Assembly (NCBI GenBank): GCA_023419375.1
Contig: JAEZYD010000024.1
Span: 27,622 to 91,621, forward strand
Reading direction: 5' to 3'
Length of the DNA: 64,000 nucleotides
Source of the DNA: Pseudomonadota bacterium
GTDB lineage: Bacteria; Desulfobacterota; Desulfovibrionia; Desulfovibrionales; Desulfovibrionaceae
The notes beneath the pieces were generated by a model that worked only from the letters and a program-made list of their open reading frames with translations, was not told the origin of the DNA and searched no databases. Below are positions 34,742 through 44,553 of this stretch, piece after piece. Position 1 is the stretch's first letter, and each line of letters begins with the position of its first letter. The position numbers were made by a program, and so were the translations under genes.

Positions 34742-36641
34742 CAATACCTCGCTGCTGGCGCACAAAGACAAGGCGCAGCATAAGGGCATCCGCTCCTGGC
34801 TCAAGATTCAGGTCGAGAGCGAGGGCTATCAGCCGCCGCGCGCCGGCGCAATCCTGCTTCAGGTTCTGGTGGGTCTGATGTTTTTTGTGCTTGTGGTGCG
34901 CTTCTGGTATCTGCAGGTGCACAGAGGCGAAGAATTTGCGCGCCAGGCGCAGGACAACCGCCTGCGCATCGAGCGCATCTTTGCCCCGCGTGGGCGCATC
35001 ATGGACGACAAGGGCAAGGTGCTGGCCGACAACCGCACCGCCTACGGCCTTTCCATCGTGCGCGAAGACTGCCACGACATCCCCGCCACCCTGGCCCAGA
35101 TAAGCGAATGGTCGGGCATACCCCTCCAGCAGGTCTGGGACAAGTTCCGTCAGGACCGCTTCAAGGTCAAACCCTTTGAGCCTCTGCTGCTCATCACCGA
35201 CATCGACTTTGACCTTGTGGCCCGCATTGAATCCGAGATTCACGAGTGGCCGGGGCTTGAAATTGTGGTGCGCACCAAGCGCAGCTACCCGGAGAAAGAG
35301 CTTTTTGCCCATATTCTTGGCTACGTGGCTGAAGCCAACGAGCAGGAAATGGCCGCAGACAGCGCTCTGGCCATGGGCGACCTGGTGGGCAAGCAGGGGC
35401 TGGAACTGGAGCTGGAAAAGCAGTTGCGGGGCCGCAAGGGCTTGTACGATGTGGAGGTTGACGCTCACGCCCGGGTGCTTGGCAAAACCCTGCGCGATGA
35501 ACCGCGCGGCGGACACGAAATACATCTTTCGCTCGATGCGGGCCTGCAAAAGGCTGCCTGGGACGCCCTTGGCGGCGAGGCTGGCTGCATCGTGGTCATG
35601 GAGCCGGACAGCGGCAAGCTGCGCGCGCTGGTAACATCCCCGGCCTATGACAACAACCTTTTTGCCGCGGGCATTTCGCAACGCGACTGGGACGCCCTGC
35701 GCACCAATAACCGCTTTCCCCTGCAGAACCGCGTTATCCAGAGCGTCTACCCCCCAGGTTCCGTATGGAAGCTGGTTATGGCCACCATGCTGCTTGAAAA
35801 GGGCGTCAACCCGCGTGAAAGCGTGTTCTGCCCCGGTCAGGTCAAGCTGGGCAACCAGATCTTCCGCTGCTGGAAGCGCGGCGGGCACGGCTCGGAAGAC
35901 CTCGTGCACGCGCTCATCGACTCCTGCGACGTCTATTTCTACCTTATGGGCGACCGCCTGGGCATTGACAAGTTGGAAGAATTCGCAAAGGCTTGCGGAT
36001 TCGGGCGGCCTACAGGCATTGACCTGCCGCACGAAAAATCGGGCCTTGTGCCTTCCCGCGACTGGAAACGGCGGCGTTTTGGCCGTCCGTGGACACGCGG
36101 CGAAACCTACAACGTGTCCATTGGTCAGGGCTATACCCTGGTGACGCCCGTGCAGGTGGCAGTATTTGTTTCGGCCCTGCTCAACGGCGGCGATCTGCTC
36201 AAGCCCCAGCTTGTGGATGACGCCACCCGCGAAGTGCGCGGGCGCGTACCCGCCAAGCCCGAGACGCTCAAGTTTGTGGTGGAGGCCATGCGCCGCACTG
36301 CCAACGGCGGCACAGCCAAGGTTGTGGGCCGCAAGGATGCCGACATGGGCGGCAAAACAGGCACGGCGCAGGTGGTCAAGCTCAAGATGGCCGCGGGCGA
36401 CCGCCGCCTGAAAATGTCGGAGATGGAATACGCCCAGCGCGACCACGCCTGGATCGCCACCTGGGGCGTTAAAGACGGCAAAACCTATGTGGTCATTGTC
36501 ATGGTAGAACACGGCGGCGGCGGTTCAAGCGTGGCTGGCCCTGTGGCCCGCAAGGTTTACGACTACCTTTTCGGGCCTGACCCCAACGCGCCCATGGTTG
36601 TATTGCCAGCCCCAACCACAGCCGTAGAGCCCACGGACTAG
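34725..36641 (+). CDS. mrdA: Penicillin-binding protein 2
   Basis: A 638-residue class B transpeptidase for side-wall peptidoglycan. It has one membrane helix (about 41-64), a dimerisation/pedestal domain, and a transpeptidase domain with the active serine in PPGSVWKLV (about S346), DSCDVYFY (SxD variant of SxN, normal in PBP2) and GGKTGTAQV. The ATG at 34725 lies inside mreD; the longer open frame upstream lacks family sequence. It acts with RodA, encoded downstream. Confidence 0.93.
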   Translation: MIRKTDNTSLLAHKDKAQHKGIRSWLKIQVESEGYQPPRAGAILLQVLVGLMFFVLVVRFWYLQVHRGEEFARQAQDNRLRIERIFAPRGRIMDDKGKVLADNRTAYGLSIVREDCHDIPATLAQISEWSGIPLQQVWDKFRQDRFKVKPFEPLLLITDIDFDLVARIESEIHEWPGLEIVVRTKRSYPEKELFAHILGYVAEANEQEMAADSALAMGDLVGKQGLELELEKQLRGRKGLYDVEVDAHARVLGKTLRDEPRGGHEIHLSLDAGLQKAAWDALGGEAGCIVVMEPDSGKLRALVTSPAYDNNLFAAGISQRDWDALRTNNRFPLQNRVIQSVYPPGSVWKLVMATMLLEKGVNPRESVFCPGQVKLGNQIFRCWKRGGHGSEDLVHALIDSCDVYFYLMGDRLGIDKLEEFAKACGFGRPTGIDLPHEKSGLVPSRDWKRRRFGRPWTRGETYNVSIGQGYTLVTPVQVAVFVSALLNGGDLLKPQLVDDATREVRGRVPAKPETLKFVVEAMRRTANGGTAKVVGRKDADMGGKTGTAQVVKLKMAAGDRRLKMSEMEYAQRDHAWIATWGVKDGKTYVVIVMVEHGGGGSSVAGPVARKVYDYLFGPDPNAPMVVLPAPTTAVEPTD

Positions 36642-36830
36642 GCAACATGCGCAAGGAGCCGGCACCGCGCACAGGCGCAAACAATGTTTGCTCCAATGGC
36701 AACACCGCAGCCAGCAATCGCTGCGAGGCCCAATACGGCCAAAGTGTGTTGCGGCGCATAGCGGCGACACATGGGCAAGCCTTTTCAGACCACCCTGCAA
36801 CCACGCATTCCTGACAAGCGGACAAGCGGC

Positions 36831-37937
36831 ATGGATAATCGCCTTTTCAGCTATATCAACTGGGGCCTTCTGGCCTGTATGCTGCTGCTCTATCTTGTGG
36901 GCGTGGGCAACCTGTATTCCGCCAGCGGTACGCGCGTGGAGTCTGGCCTGGCATTCAATTCCTTTTATCAGCGCCAGCTGATCTGGGGCCTTTGCGGCGT
37001 GGTGTGCATGCTGCTGGCAATGGTTTTTGACTACCGGCAGTTGCGCAACCTTGCCTGGCCCTTCTTTCTCATAACCGTCTTTCTTCTGCTGCTGGTACCC
37101 ATTGCGGGCAAGACCGTCTACGGTGCCAAGCGCTGGATTTCGCTGGGTTTCATGAGCTTGCAGCCTTCAGAAATGGCCAAGCTTTCCGTGCTGATTCTGG
37201 TGGCGCGCCTGCTGGCGCGCGACAGCCGCCCCTTGGGCTGGAAAAATTTTTCCAGCGTGCTTTGCGTGGGCCTTATTCCTTGCGGGCTTATCATCGTTCA
37301 GCCCGATCTGGGCACTACCCTGCTGATATTGCTGATCATGGGCGGCATGATCCTGTTCCACGGGCTTAAGGGCTACGTGCTCAAAACATGCCTTCTGGTT
37401 GCGCCAGCAGCTGTGGCCTTTATGTGGTTTGTGGGCATGCACGATTACCAGCGCCAGCGCATCCTGACGTTTCTGGACCCCGGCAACGACCCGCGTGGCA
37501 CCGGGTATCACATTATCCAGTCGCGCATTGCCATTGGCTCGGGCGAATTGTGGGGCAAGGGTTTTCGCGAGGGCACGCAGAGCCAGTTACGCTTTCTGCC
37601 CGAACGCCATTCCGACTTTGCCGTGGCGGTTTTTGGCGAGGAATGGGGCTTTGTGGGCTGCGTGGCTCTGGTCACGCTGTTCTGCCTGTTTTTGCTTTCC
37701 ATCTTCTCAACCGCAGTTCAGGCCAAGGATCGCTTTGGCAGTACCCTCGTGGTTGGGGTGTTTTTTTACTTTTTCTGGCAGATTTTTATCAACATGGGCA
37801 TGGTCATAGGCCTAATGCCGGTGGTGGGCATTCCCTTGCCCTTCATCAGCTACGGCGGCAGCGCCACGGTGGTCAACTTCACACTGCTTGGCATTGTACT
37901 CAACGTGTCCATGCGACGTTTCATGTTTAAAAGCTAA
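36831..37937 (+). CDS. rodA: SEDS glycosyltransferase RodA
   Basis: A 368-residue SEDS-family membrane protein with about ten helices that polymerises lipid II with PBP2. Family motifs are present: QPSEMAKLSVLILVARLLA, QPDLGTTLLILLIMGG, PERHSDFAVAVFGEEWG and MGMVIGLMPVVGIPLPFISYGGS. The internal ATG at 36831 is preferred because MDNRLFSYINWGLL matches the usual N-terminus; a start at 36771 would add 20 residues. Neither has a strong ribosome site. Confidence 0.92.
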   Translation: MDNRLFSYINWGLLACMLLLYLVGVGNLYSASGTRVESGLAFNSFYQRQLIWGLCGVVCMLLAMVFDYRQLRNLAWPFFLITVFLLLLVPIAGKTVYGAKRWISLGFMSLQPSEMAKLSVLILVARLLARDSRPLGWKNFSSVLCVGLIPCGLIIVQPDLGTTLLILLIMGGMILFHGLKGYVLKTCLLVAPAAVAFMWFVGMHDYQRQRILTFLDPGNDPRGTGYHIIQSRIAIGSGELWGKGFREGTQSQLRFLPERHSDFAVAVFGEEWGFVGCVALVTLFCLFLLSIFSTAVQAKDRFGSTLVVGVFFYFFWQIFINMGMVIGLMPVVGIPLPFISYGGSATVVNFTLLGIVLNVSMRRFMFKS

Positions 37938-37960
37938 CTGTTAAGCCAAAGGGGATAACC

Positions 37961-38302
37961 GTGGCAAAGGACGAAATAGCGTACCTCGGCTCCGATACCG
38001 TCTATGAAGGCAAGCTCAACTTCAAGGGCACTGTGCGCATTGAAGGCCGCTATACTGGCGAAATTGTCAGTGACGGTACGCTCAACGTGGGCAAGGATGC
38101 TCAGGTGCAGGGCACCCTTGATGTGGGCGAACTGCTGCTTTCCGGCCACTTCACCGGCGATGTGACGGCCAAGCGCCGCATCGTGGTTTACAGTTCCGGG
38201 GTGCTTGAAGGCCATGTTGTCACGCCCAATCTGCTTACAGAAGAAGGCGGCATCATTGAAGGTCAGGTCAGCATGAAGGCCCCGGTCAAGCCCAAGGCTT
38301 AA
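37961..38302 (+). CDS. Bactofilin
   Basis: A 113-residue protein made almost wholly of the short beta repeats of the bactofilin domain (FKGTVRIEGRYTGEIVSDGTLNVGKDAQVQG...). Bactofilins polymerise without nucleotide and organise cell-wall or shape proteins. The start is GTG with AAGGGG upstream. It follows rodA by 23 bp, fitting a cell-shape operon. Confidence 0.9.
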   Translation: MAKDEIAYLGSDTVYEGKLNFKGTVRIEGRYTGEIVSDGTLNVGKDAQVQGTLDVGELLLSGHFTGDVTAKRRIVVYSSGVLEGHVVTPNLLTEEGGIIEGQVSMKAPVKPKA

Positions 38303-38672
38303 AGGCCCAAGGCTTAAATGCGCAAGGCAAGAGCGCCAGAGGGTGCGCCGGCGGCTTTTTCACAATGTTCGCCCTGCCCTGTGCAGATTGATCCATGAAA
38401 CTCTGCGGTGGTTCTGTTGCGGTGCCGGATTCCACGCATGCAGCATAACTTCTGTCAATGCAAGGATCCGGGCCAGCAGCCCGCTGAAATCGCTTTACAT
38501 TGGTGCTCGCCTGCCTGTTTGCAACGCATTCGCCGGGCCACGCCAGACCACATTTGCCTGATGCAGAAAAATAGCGCATAGTTGGAACTGGAAAACGTGT
38601 TACAAACCAGATCAACAATTCATGCGCGGCAGGCTTTAATGTCTGTCGAAACGCTTTCCTCAGGAGGCACCT
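38303..38672. other. Intergenic region, no gene seen
   Basis: About 370 bases between the bactofilin and GAF genes. I see no convincing ORF, RNA gene or strong hairpin. The final AGGAGG belongs to the GAF gene. Confidence 0.4.
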
Positions 38673-39227
38673 ATGGCACACGATTATTTCCGTGCGCTCA
38701 GGGATGTGGCGCTGGTTATCAACTCCAGCCTTGAGCCCCGCGAAGTTCTGCACAAAATCACCGAGCAAACCGCCGTAACCATGGGCTGCAAAGCAAGCAC
38801 CATCCGTCTGCTGGACAGCACCGGACGCTTCCTGCTGCCCAGCGCCGCTCACGGCCTTTCCACCACCTACATGCGTAAAGGCCCGGTGGAAGTGAAGCGC
38901 AGCGGCCTTGACGGCGAAGTGCTTTCCGGCAAAACCATCCACCTCAAGGACGCCACCGCCGACGGGCGCTTCCAGTACCAGGAATCGGCCAAGGCCGAAG
39001 GCCTTGTTTCCGTGCTGTCCTCCCCCCTCATGGCTGACGGCAAAGCCATTGGCCTCATCCGCGTGTACTCCGACGTGGAGCGCGAATTCAGCGCCGACGA
39101 GGAAACCTTCATGGAAGCCGTGGCTGCCATTTCGGCGCTGGCCATTGAAAATTCCCGTCTGCACGAGGCCCTGCGCAACAACTACGAGCTGATGGCCAAA
39201 CACGCCTACTCTCTCTACGAAGACTAG
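38673..39227 (+). CDS. Stand-alone GAF-domain protein
   Basis: A 184-residue cytoplasmic protein consisting of one GAF domain (KITEQTAVTMGCKASTIRLLD ... GLVSVLSSPLMADGKAIGLIRVYSD) and a short helical end. No output domain is attached. GAF domains bind small ligands or cofactors; which one is not evident. It precedes gap by about 200 bp and may be a separate unit. Confidence 0.8.
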   Translation: MAHDYFRALRDVALVINSSLEPREVLHKITEQTAVTMGCKASTIRLLDSTGRFLLPSAAHGLSTTYMRKGPVEVKRSGLDGEVLSGKTIHLKDATADGRFQYQESAKAEGLVSVLSSPLMADGKAIGLIRVYSDVEREFSADEETFMEAVAAISALAIENSRLHEALRNNYELMAKHAYSLYED

Positions 39228-39431
39228 GCCGTGAACAGGCGATTTTGTCCCGGCTGCAACGGCAGGATTTCGACTGCCCGTGCAGCAAAGGCACTGCCGA
39301 AAAGTGGCTGGGCTTTGTTCCGGGGCCAGAACCGCCGGTCGCAGTGCGTACGCTTTGCACATTAGAGCCGTTGAATTCCGGCGGCAGCGCACGACAACGA
39401 TTTTTCCCTCTACGCTATGAGGAACTTGCAT

Positions 39432-40448
39432 ATGAGCAGAATCAAAGTAGGCATCAACGGCTTTGGCCGTATCGGGCGGCAGGTTTTCCGCGCCCTGCAC
39501 CAGAGCTACCGCGACAAGGTGGAAGTGGTTGCCATCAACGACCTGTTTGACGCGGAATCCAATTTCCACCTGCTGGAATACGATTCCGTCTATGGACGCG
39601 CCAACCTTGACGCCAAGGTCAACGGTCAGGACGCCACAGTGGGCGACTGGAACATCCACTGCTTTGCAGAACGCGACCCCAAGCAGCTTACCTGGGGCGC
39701 GCATGACGTTGACATCGTGGTGGAAAGCACGGGCATCTTCCGCTCCGCCACCCAGGCGGCCGTGCATATTGAAAACGGCGCCAAAAAGGTCATCATCACC
39801 GCCCCCGCCAAGGACGAAGACATCACCATCGTCATGGGCGTGAACCACGAGCAGTATGACCCGGCCAAGCACCACGTTGTGTCCAACGCTTCGTGCACCA
39901 CCAACTGCCTTGCCCCCGTGGCTCTTGTGCTGCAGCGCAAATTCGGCATCCAGATGGGCAACATGACCACCATCCATGCCTACACCAACGACCAGCGCAT
40001 TCTCGACATGGCCCACAAGGACCCGCGTCGCGCCCGCGCTGCCGCCTGCAACATCATTCCCACCTCCACCGGCGCTGCTCAGGCCGTGGCCAAGGTTATT
40101 CCCGAACTCAAGGGCAAGTTCACGGGCTATTCGCTGCGTGTTCCCACGCCCACGGTTTCGGTTGTGGACTTTTCGGGCATTCTGGAAAAATCCACGGATA
40201 CCGAAAGCCTGCTCGGCGAACTCAAGGAAGCATCGGAAACCTACCTCAAGGGCATTCTGGCGTACAACGAAAAGCCGCTGGTTTCCATGGACTTCAAGGG
40301 CGACCCGCATTCCTCCATTCTTGAAGCCCCCTACACCACCGTGCAGGAAGGCCGCCTGGTCAAGATTGTGGCCTGGTACGACAATGAATGGGGCTATTCA
40401 AACCGCGTGTGCGACCTCGCCTGCCTCATGGGGGCCAAGGGCTTCTAG
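39432..40448 (+). CDS. gap: Type I glyceraldehyde-3-phosphate dehydrogenase
   Basis: A 338-residue glycolytic/gluconeogenic enzyme. The NAD-binding start is VGINGFGRIGRQVFRA. The catalytic cysteine is in SNASCTTNCLAPVA and the C-terminal signature WYDNEWGYSNRVCDL is present. The ATG at 39432 has AGGAA upstream. A GC-rich terminator follows. Confidence 0.96.
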   Translation: MSRIKVGINGFGRIGRQVFRALHQSYRDKVEVVAINDLFDAESNFHLLEYDSVYGRANLDAKVNGQDATVGDWNIHCFAERDPKQLTWGAHDVDIVVESTGIFRSATQAAVHIENGAKKVIITAPAKDEDITIVMGVNHEQYDPAKHHVVSNASCTTNCLAPVALVLQRKFGIQMGNMTTIHAYTNDQRILDMAHKDPRRARAAACNIIPTSTGAAQAVAKVIPELKGKFTGYSLRVPTPTVSVVDFSGILEKSTDTESLLGELKEASETYLKGILAYNEKPLVSMDFKGDPHSSILEAPYTTVQEGRLVKIVAWYDNEWGYSNRVCDLACLMGAKGF

Positions 40449-40471
40449 CACAGCACCGTATAAAGGCACAG

Positions 40472-40522
40472 AACGGCCCCCGGTCAACCGCTCCGCAAGG
40501 AGCGGGCCGGGGGCCGTTGTTC
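40472..40522 (+). terminator. Rho-independent terminator after gap
   Basis: AACGGCCCCCGG (40472-40483) pairs with CCGGGGGCCGTT, with an inner stem CGCTCC-GCAA-GGAGCG, followed by GTTG. The T-run is short but the stem is very strong. Confidence 0.75.
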
Positions 40523-40541
40523 GTGCAGGGAGGAGCGCGCC

Positions 40542-42002
40542 GTGGGCAGCACAGCACAAAATGAACCGTCTGTTCTTGATCTTCCTGTGGGCATAGACGC
40601 CGCTGGAGAACGCGAAGAATTTGACAGCATGGGGCAGGTCATGGTGCCTGCCGACCGATACTGGGGCGCGCAGACGCAGCGTTCGCTTGAGCACTTTTCT
40701 ATTGGCGATGACAAAATGCCTCTGGAAATCTGCCGCGCCCTCTGCCTGATCAAAAAAGCCAGCGCGCGGGTCAACGCCCGCATGGGGCGGCTGCCCGCCT
40801 GGAAGGCGCAGGCCATTGACCGCGCCGCGCAGGAAGGCATGCACGGCCTGCTGGACGAACATTTTCCGCTCTACGTGTGGCAGACAGGTTCCGGCACCCA
40901 GACCAACATGAATGTGAACGAGGTGCTGTCCAACCGCGCCATCCAGCTCCTCGGCGGCGTCATGGGCAGTCAGAAGCCCGTTGGCCCCAATGATGACGTG
41001 AACATGAGCCAATCGTCCAACGACGCCTTTCCCACGGCCATGCATCTGGCCGCCGTGCAGAGCTGCGATGCGCGCCTGCTGCCGGAGGTGGAAGCCCTTG
41101 CCGAATCCGTTGAACGCAAGGCGGTGCAGTGGATGGACGTGGTCAAGATTGGCCGCACCCACTTGCAGGATGCCGTGCCCCTCAGCGTGGGGCAGGAATG
41201 GTCAGGCTATGCCGCCCAACTGCGGGCCTGCATTGCGGAGATCCAGATCGCCCGCGAGGGACTCTACCCTCTGGCTCTGGGCGGCACCGCCGTGGGTACG
41301 GGGCTGAACGCGCCAGCGGGCTTCAGCATGGCAGTGGCGGAAGAACTGGCGGGCATCACGGGCAAGCCTTTTGTCACCGCGCCCAACAAGTTCATGGCCC
41401 TTGCCTCGCAGGACGCCATAGTGCGTTTCAGCGCCGCCCTGCGCGGTCTGGCCGTGGCCCTTGTCAAAATAGCCAACGACATGCGCTGGCTGGCGGCTGG
41501 CCCGCGTTGCGGCCTTGGCGAACTGCAACTGCCGGAAAACGAACCCGGTTCGTCCATCATGCCCGGCAAGATCAACCCCACACAGTGTGAAGCCCTGATC
41601 ATGATCGCCATTCAGGTCATGGGCAATGACAGCGCCGTGGCCCTTGCTGGCAGCCAGGGAAATTTCGAGCTCAATGTCATGCGCCCTGTAGCCATCAAAA
41701 ATGTGCTGCAATCCATCAATATTCTGGGCGATGGTTGCCGCAAGTTCAGGGAGCATTCCGTTGAGGGCACAAGGCTCAACAGGGCAAAAATAGATTCGTT
41801 CGTCAACAATTCCCTGATGCTGGTCACGGCGCTTTCGCCCGTCATCGGCTACCAGCAGGCCGCAAAAATTGCGGAAAAAGCCTCGGCGGAGGGGCTCACC
41901 CTCAGGCAGGCGGCTCTGGAGCTGGGGAGCGTAACCGAGGAACAGTTTGACAGCATTGTACGACCCGAAACCATGATTGGTTGTGGCCTGGCTGGCGCGT
42001 AA
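40542..42002 (+). CDS. fumC: Class II fumarate hydratase
   Basis: A 486-residue fumarase that interconverts fumarate and malate. Motifs: TGSGTQTNMNVNEV, SSNDAFPTAMH, KIGRTHLQDAVPL and the signature GSSIMPGKINPTQ. It has about 20 extra residues at the N-terminus compared with E. coli FumC. The start is GTG with GGAGG upstream. Fumarase would make substrate for the Mfr-type reductase at 19-23 kb. Confidence 0.94.
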   Translation: MGSTAQNEPSVLDLPVGIDAAGEREEFDSMGQVMVPADRYWGAQTQRSLEHFSIGDDKMPLEICRALCLIKKASARVNARMGRLPAWKAQAIDRAAQEGMHGLLDEHFPLYVWQTGSGTQTNMNVNEVLSNRAIQLLGGVMGSQKPVGPNDDVNMSQSSNDAFPTAMHLAAVQSCDARLLPEVEALAESVERKAVQWMDVVKIGRTHLQDAVPLSVGQEWSGYAAQLRACIAEIQIAREGLYPLALGGTAVGTGLNAPAGFSMAVAEELAGITGKPFVTAPNKFMALASQDAIVRFSAALRGLAVALVKIANDMRWLAAGPRCGLGELQLPENEPGSSIMPGKINPTQCEALIMIAIQVMGNDSAVALAGSQGNFELNVMRPVAIKNVLQSINILGDGCRKFREHSVEGTRLNRAKIDSFVNNSLMLVTALSPVIGYQQAAKIAEKASAEGLTLRQAALELGSVTEEQFDSIVRPETMIGCGLAGA

Positions 42003-42032
42003 GCTCTGCGGCCTGCACGTGGCATGAAAATC

Positions 42033-42072
42033 AAACATCCGGCAGGGAATCCCCTGCCGGATGTTTTTTATT
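42033..42072. terminator. Bidirectional terminator between fumC and the oxidoreductase operon
   Basis: A perfect 15-bp stem, AAACATCCGGCAGGG (42033-42047) with its complement at 42052-42066, loop AATC, then a T-run. It serves fumC and possibly the converging minus-strand operon. Confidence 0.9.
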
Positions 42073-42105
42073 CTGCAAAGCGTCCCGCTCGGTGCGGGCC
42101 GCATG

Positions 42106-42648
42106 CTATGCGAAGTTGTAGCCCTGTTCCAGCGCCTTGGCGTTGGCGGAGATCAGTTTGGCATAGTGCGCGCTGACCACGCGATTGAGCGCTTCCTGCA
42201 CCACATTGAGGGGCAACGCGCCTGTTGCCTTGAGCCATGCGCCCAAAGCCACCATGTTGGCCATTTTCACATTGCCCAGTTCGTGGGCCATGTCGTTCAC
42301 GGGAATGTATACCGTGCGTTTTGCGCTATCCAGCAGGTTTTCCCCCACCAGCGAGGCATTGACGATCTGCACGCCATCCGCGCTCAGCCGGGGCTGGAAC
42401 TTGGAAAGCGAAGGCTCGTTGAGAATGATGGTGGACATGGGTTCGCGCACCAGGGGCGAACCGATGGGATGCTCGTCAAGCACCACCGTGCAGTTGGCCG
42501 TGCCGCCGCGCATTTCAGCCCCGTAGACGGGGATAAAACTCACTTCAAGCCCGTGCTCCATGCCGGCCTGCGCCAGCAGGTTGCCGATGAGCATAACGCC
42601 CTGACCGCCAAAACCGGCAATAATCACATCCTGATATGCATTAGGCAT
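42106..42648 (-). CDS. 2-oxoacid:ferredoxin oxidoreductase gamma subunit
   Basis: A 180-residue protein with IIAGFGGQGVMLIGNLLAQAG at the start and YGAEMRGGTANCTVVL, the hallmarks of the gamma domain of pyruvate/2-ketoacid ferredoxin oxidoreductases. It overlaps the beta-subunit gene by 8 bp. The complex oxidatively decarboxylates a 2-oxoacid with CoA and reduces ferredoxin. Confidence 0.9.
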   Translation of the reverse strand: MPNAYQDVIIAGFGGQGVMLIGNLLAQAGMEHGLEVSFIPVYGAEMRGGTANCTVVLDEHPIGSPLVREPMSTIILNEPSLSKFQPRLSADGVQIVNASLVGENLLDSAKRTVYIPVNDMAHELGNVKMANMVALGAWLKATGALPLNVVQEALNRVVSAHYAKLISANAKALEQGYNFA

Positions 42649-43444
42649 GATCCGCCTCCACGCTGGCCGTCACATCCTTGTACACCCCAAGGGGGAATAC
42701 GGGCATCATGGCCTCGGCAATCCGCTTGTTGGCGGCTATGGGATCCAGATGCCAGTTGGTGGGGCAGCCGGAAAGCAGCTCGATAAAGCCAAAACCAAGG
42801 CCCTGCAACTGCACTTCAAAGGCTTTGCGCATGGCCTTTTTGGAGGCGCGCACATTTTTGACCGAATCCAGCGAGCAGCGGGCGGAATAGGCCACGCCGT
42901 CCAGCTGGGCCATTATTTCGGCCATGCGGATGGGGCCGCCCTCGTTGCTGATGGAGCGTCCCTGCCGCGACGTGGTGGTCTTTTGTCCCACCAGGGTGGT
43001 GGGGGCCATCTGCCCGCCGGTCATGCCGTACACCGTATTGTTGATGAAGATGCCGGTGATCTTTTCGCCACGGTTGGCGGCGTGCATGGATTCAGCCATG
43101 CCGATGGCTGCCATGTCGCCGTCGCCCTGATAGGTGAACACCACGGCATCCGGGCGCGCGCGGCGCACGCCGGTGGCCACGGCGCAGGCGCGGCCATGCG
43201 GGGCCTCGAGGCCGTCCACGTTAAAGTAATCGTAAGTGAATGTGGCGCAGCCCACCGAAGCCACCAGAATGGTGCGTTCGGCCACGCCCAGTTCGTGCAG
43301 CACCTCGCTCACCAGCCTGTGGGCAATGCCGTGGTGGCAGCCGGGGCAATAGTGGGTGGGGCGCTCGTTGAGCACGGGATTGGTATCAAAAACCAGGCTT
43401 TCGCCCTCGGCGGGACGCAATGCGTCCAGTTCCTGAGCTTGCAT
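42641..43444 (-). CDS. 2-oxoacid:ferredoxin oxidoreductase beta subunit
   Basis: A 267-residue subunit that binds thiamine diphosphate. Visible features are the cysteine pair HYCPGCHHGI, GCATFTYDYFNVD and the ThDP motif TYQGDGDMAAIGMAESMHAANRGEKITGIFINNTVYGMTGGQ. It starts at ATG 43444, which overlaps nothing and follows the alpha subunit by 2 bp. Confidence 0.9.
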   Translation of the reverse strand: MQAQELDALRPAEGESLVFDTNPVLNERPTHYCPGCHHGIAHRLVSEVLHELGVAERTILVASVGCATFTYDYFNVDGLEAPHGRACAVATGVRRARPDAVVFTYQGDGDMAAIGMAESMHAANRGEKITGIFINNTVYGMTGGQMAPTTLVGQKTTTSRQGRSISNEGGPIRMAEIMAQLDGVAYSARCSLDSVKNVRASKKAMRKAFEVQLQGLGFGFIELLSGCPTNWHLDPIAANKRIAEAMMPVFPLGVYKDVTASVEADHA

Positions 43445-43446
43445 GA

Positions 43447-44553
43447 TTAGTTCTCCTTGAGGGCCTGAAGCATGGGTTCGCGCAGGGCATCGGCGCCGAT
43501 GAACAGCCCCGGCATGACGCCGTGCCACAGCACGGATGCGGGCGCAACGCCCGGCTGGCCAAAGAGGGCCAGGCGGACATCTTCCACCATCTGCCCCGTG
43601 TTCTGCTCCATAACCAGAAAACGCCGACCAGGCGCAAGGGCGCGCAGGGCTTCATCCGGGAAGGGGAACAGGGTAATGGGCCGGAACAGGCCGATTTTAT
43701 GGCCCTGAGCGCGCAACTGACGGATGGCGCTGCGGGCAATGCGGGCAATGGAGCCAAAGGCCACCACGATCAGTTCCGCATCGTCAGTATCAACGCATTC
43801 AAAGGCGCAGTCGGCCTTCATGGATTCATATTTGCGCATGAGCATGCGGTTGCGCTCGGCCAACGCCCCTTCGGCCAGATAGACCGACTTGAGCAGGCGC
43901 GGCTGCGCGCCGGGGCCACGGCGGCCATACCCTTCCATGCGCCAGGGCGCGGCAAGGGCGGCCAGTTCCTCGGCGGGCACGGCGTCCTTGGGCGGCACGC
44001 GGCGCACGGGTTCCTTGATCTGGCCCACGATGGCGTCGCCCAGCACCATGACCGGGTTGGCGTATTTGAATGCCAGAGCAAAGGCCCGGAACATGAAGTC
44101 ATAGCATTCCTGCGCGGTGGAGGGGGCCAGCACCAGATTACGGTGGTCGCCGTGCCCGCCGCCCTTGACGGCCTGAAAATAATCGCCCTGCGAGGGGCCG
44201 ATATCGCCAAGGCCGGGGCCGCCGCGCTGCATGTTGACGATCACGCCGGGGATCTGGCTGCCCGCCATGTAGGAAATACCTTCCTGCATGAGCGAAATAC
44301 CGCAGCTGGAGGAAGACGTCAGCGCAGGAATGCCGCTGGCTGCCGCACCCAGCACCATGTTGATGGCGCCGACTTCGCTTTCGGCCTGCACAAACTGGCC
44401 GCCGACTTCGGGCAACAGGCTGGAGAGGGACTCCGGCACTTCATTCTGCGGGGTGATGGGGTAGCCGAAGTAGCAGCGGCAGCCCGCATCTATAGCGCCA
44501 AAGGCCACGGCCTCGTTGCCCTTGATGAGCACACGTTCGGTTGCAGCGCTCAT
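43447..44553 (-). CDS. vorB: 2-oxoacid:ferredoxin oxidoreductase alpha subunit, VorB-type
   Basis: A 368-residue subunit. ERVLIKGNEAVAFGAIDAGCRCYFGYPITPQNEVPE is typical of proteins annotated as 3-methyl-2-oxobutanoate dehydrogenase subunit VorB; QAESEVGAINMVLGAAASG and GGPGLGDIGPSQGDYFQ also fit. Its likely substrates are branched-chain 2-oxoacids, but this family's specificity (2-oxoglutarate versus 2-oxoisovalerate) is hard to tell by eye. The ATG at 44553 overlaps the ferredoxin gene's stop. Confidence 0.85.
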   Translation of the reverse strand: MSAATERVLIKGNEAVAFGAIDAGCRCYFGYPITPQNEVPESLSSLLPEVGGQFVQAESEVGAINMVLGAAASGIPALTSSSSCGISLMQEGISYMAGSQIPGVIVNMQRGGPGLGDIGPSQGDYFQAVKGGGHGDHRNLVLAPSTAQECYDFMFRAFALAFKYANPVMVLGDAIVGQIKEPVRRVPPKDAVPAEELAALAAPWRMEGYGRRGPGAQPRLLKSVYLAEGALAERNRMLMRKYESMKADCAFECVDTDDAELIVVAFGSIARIARSAIRQLRAQGHKIGLFRPITLFPFPDEALRALAPGRRFLVMEQNTGQMVEDVRLALFGQPGVAPASVLWHGVMPGLFIGADALREPMLQALKEN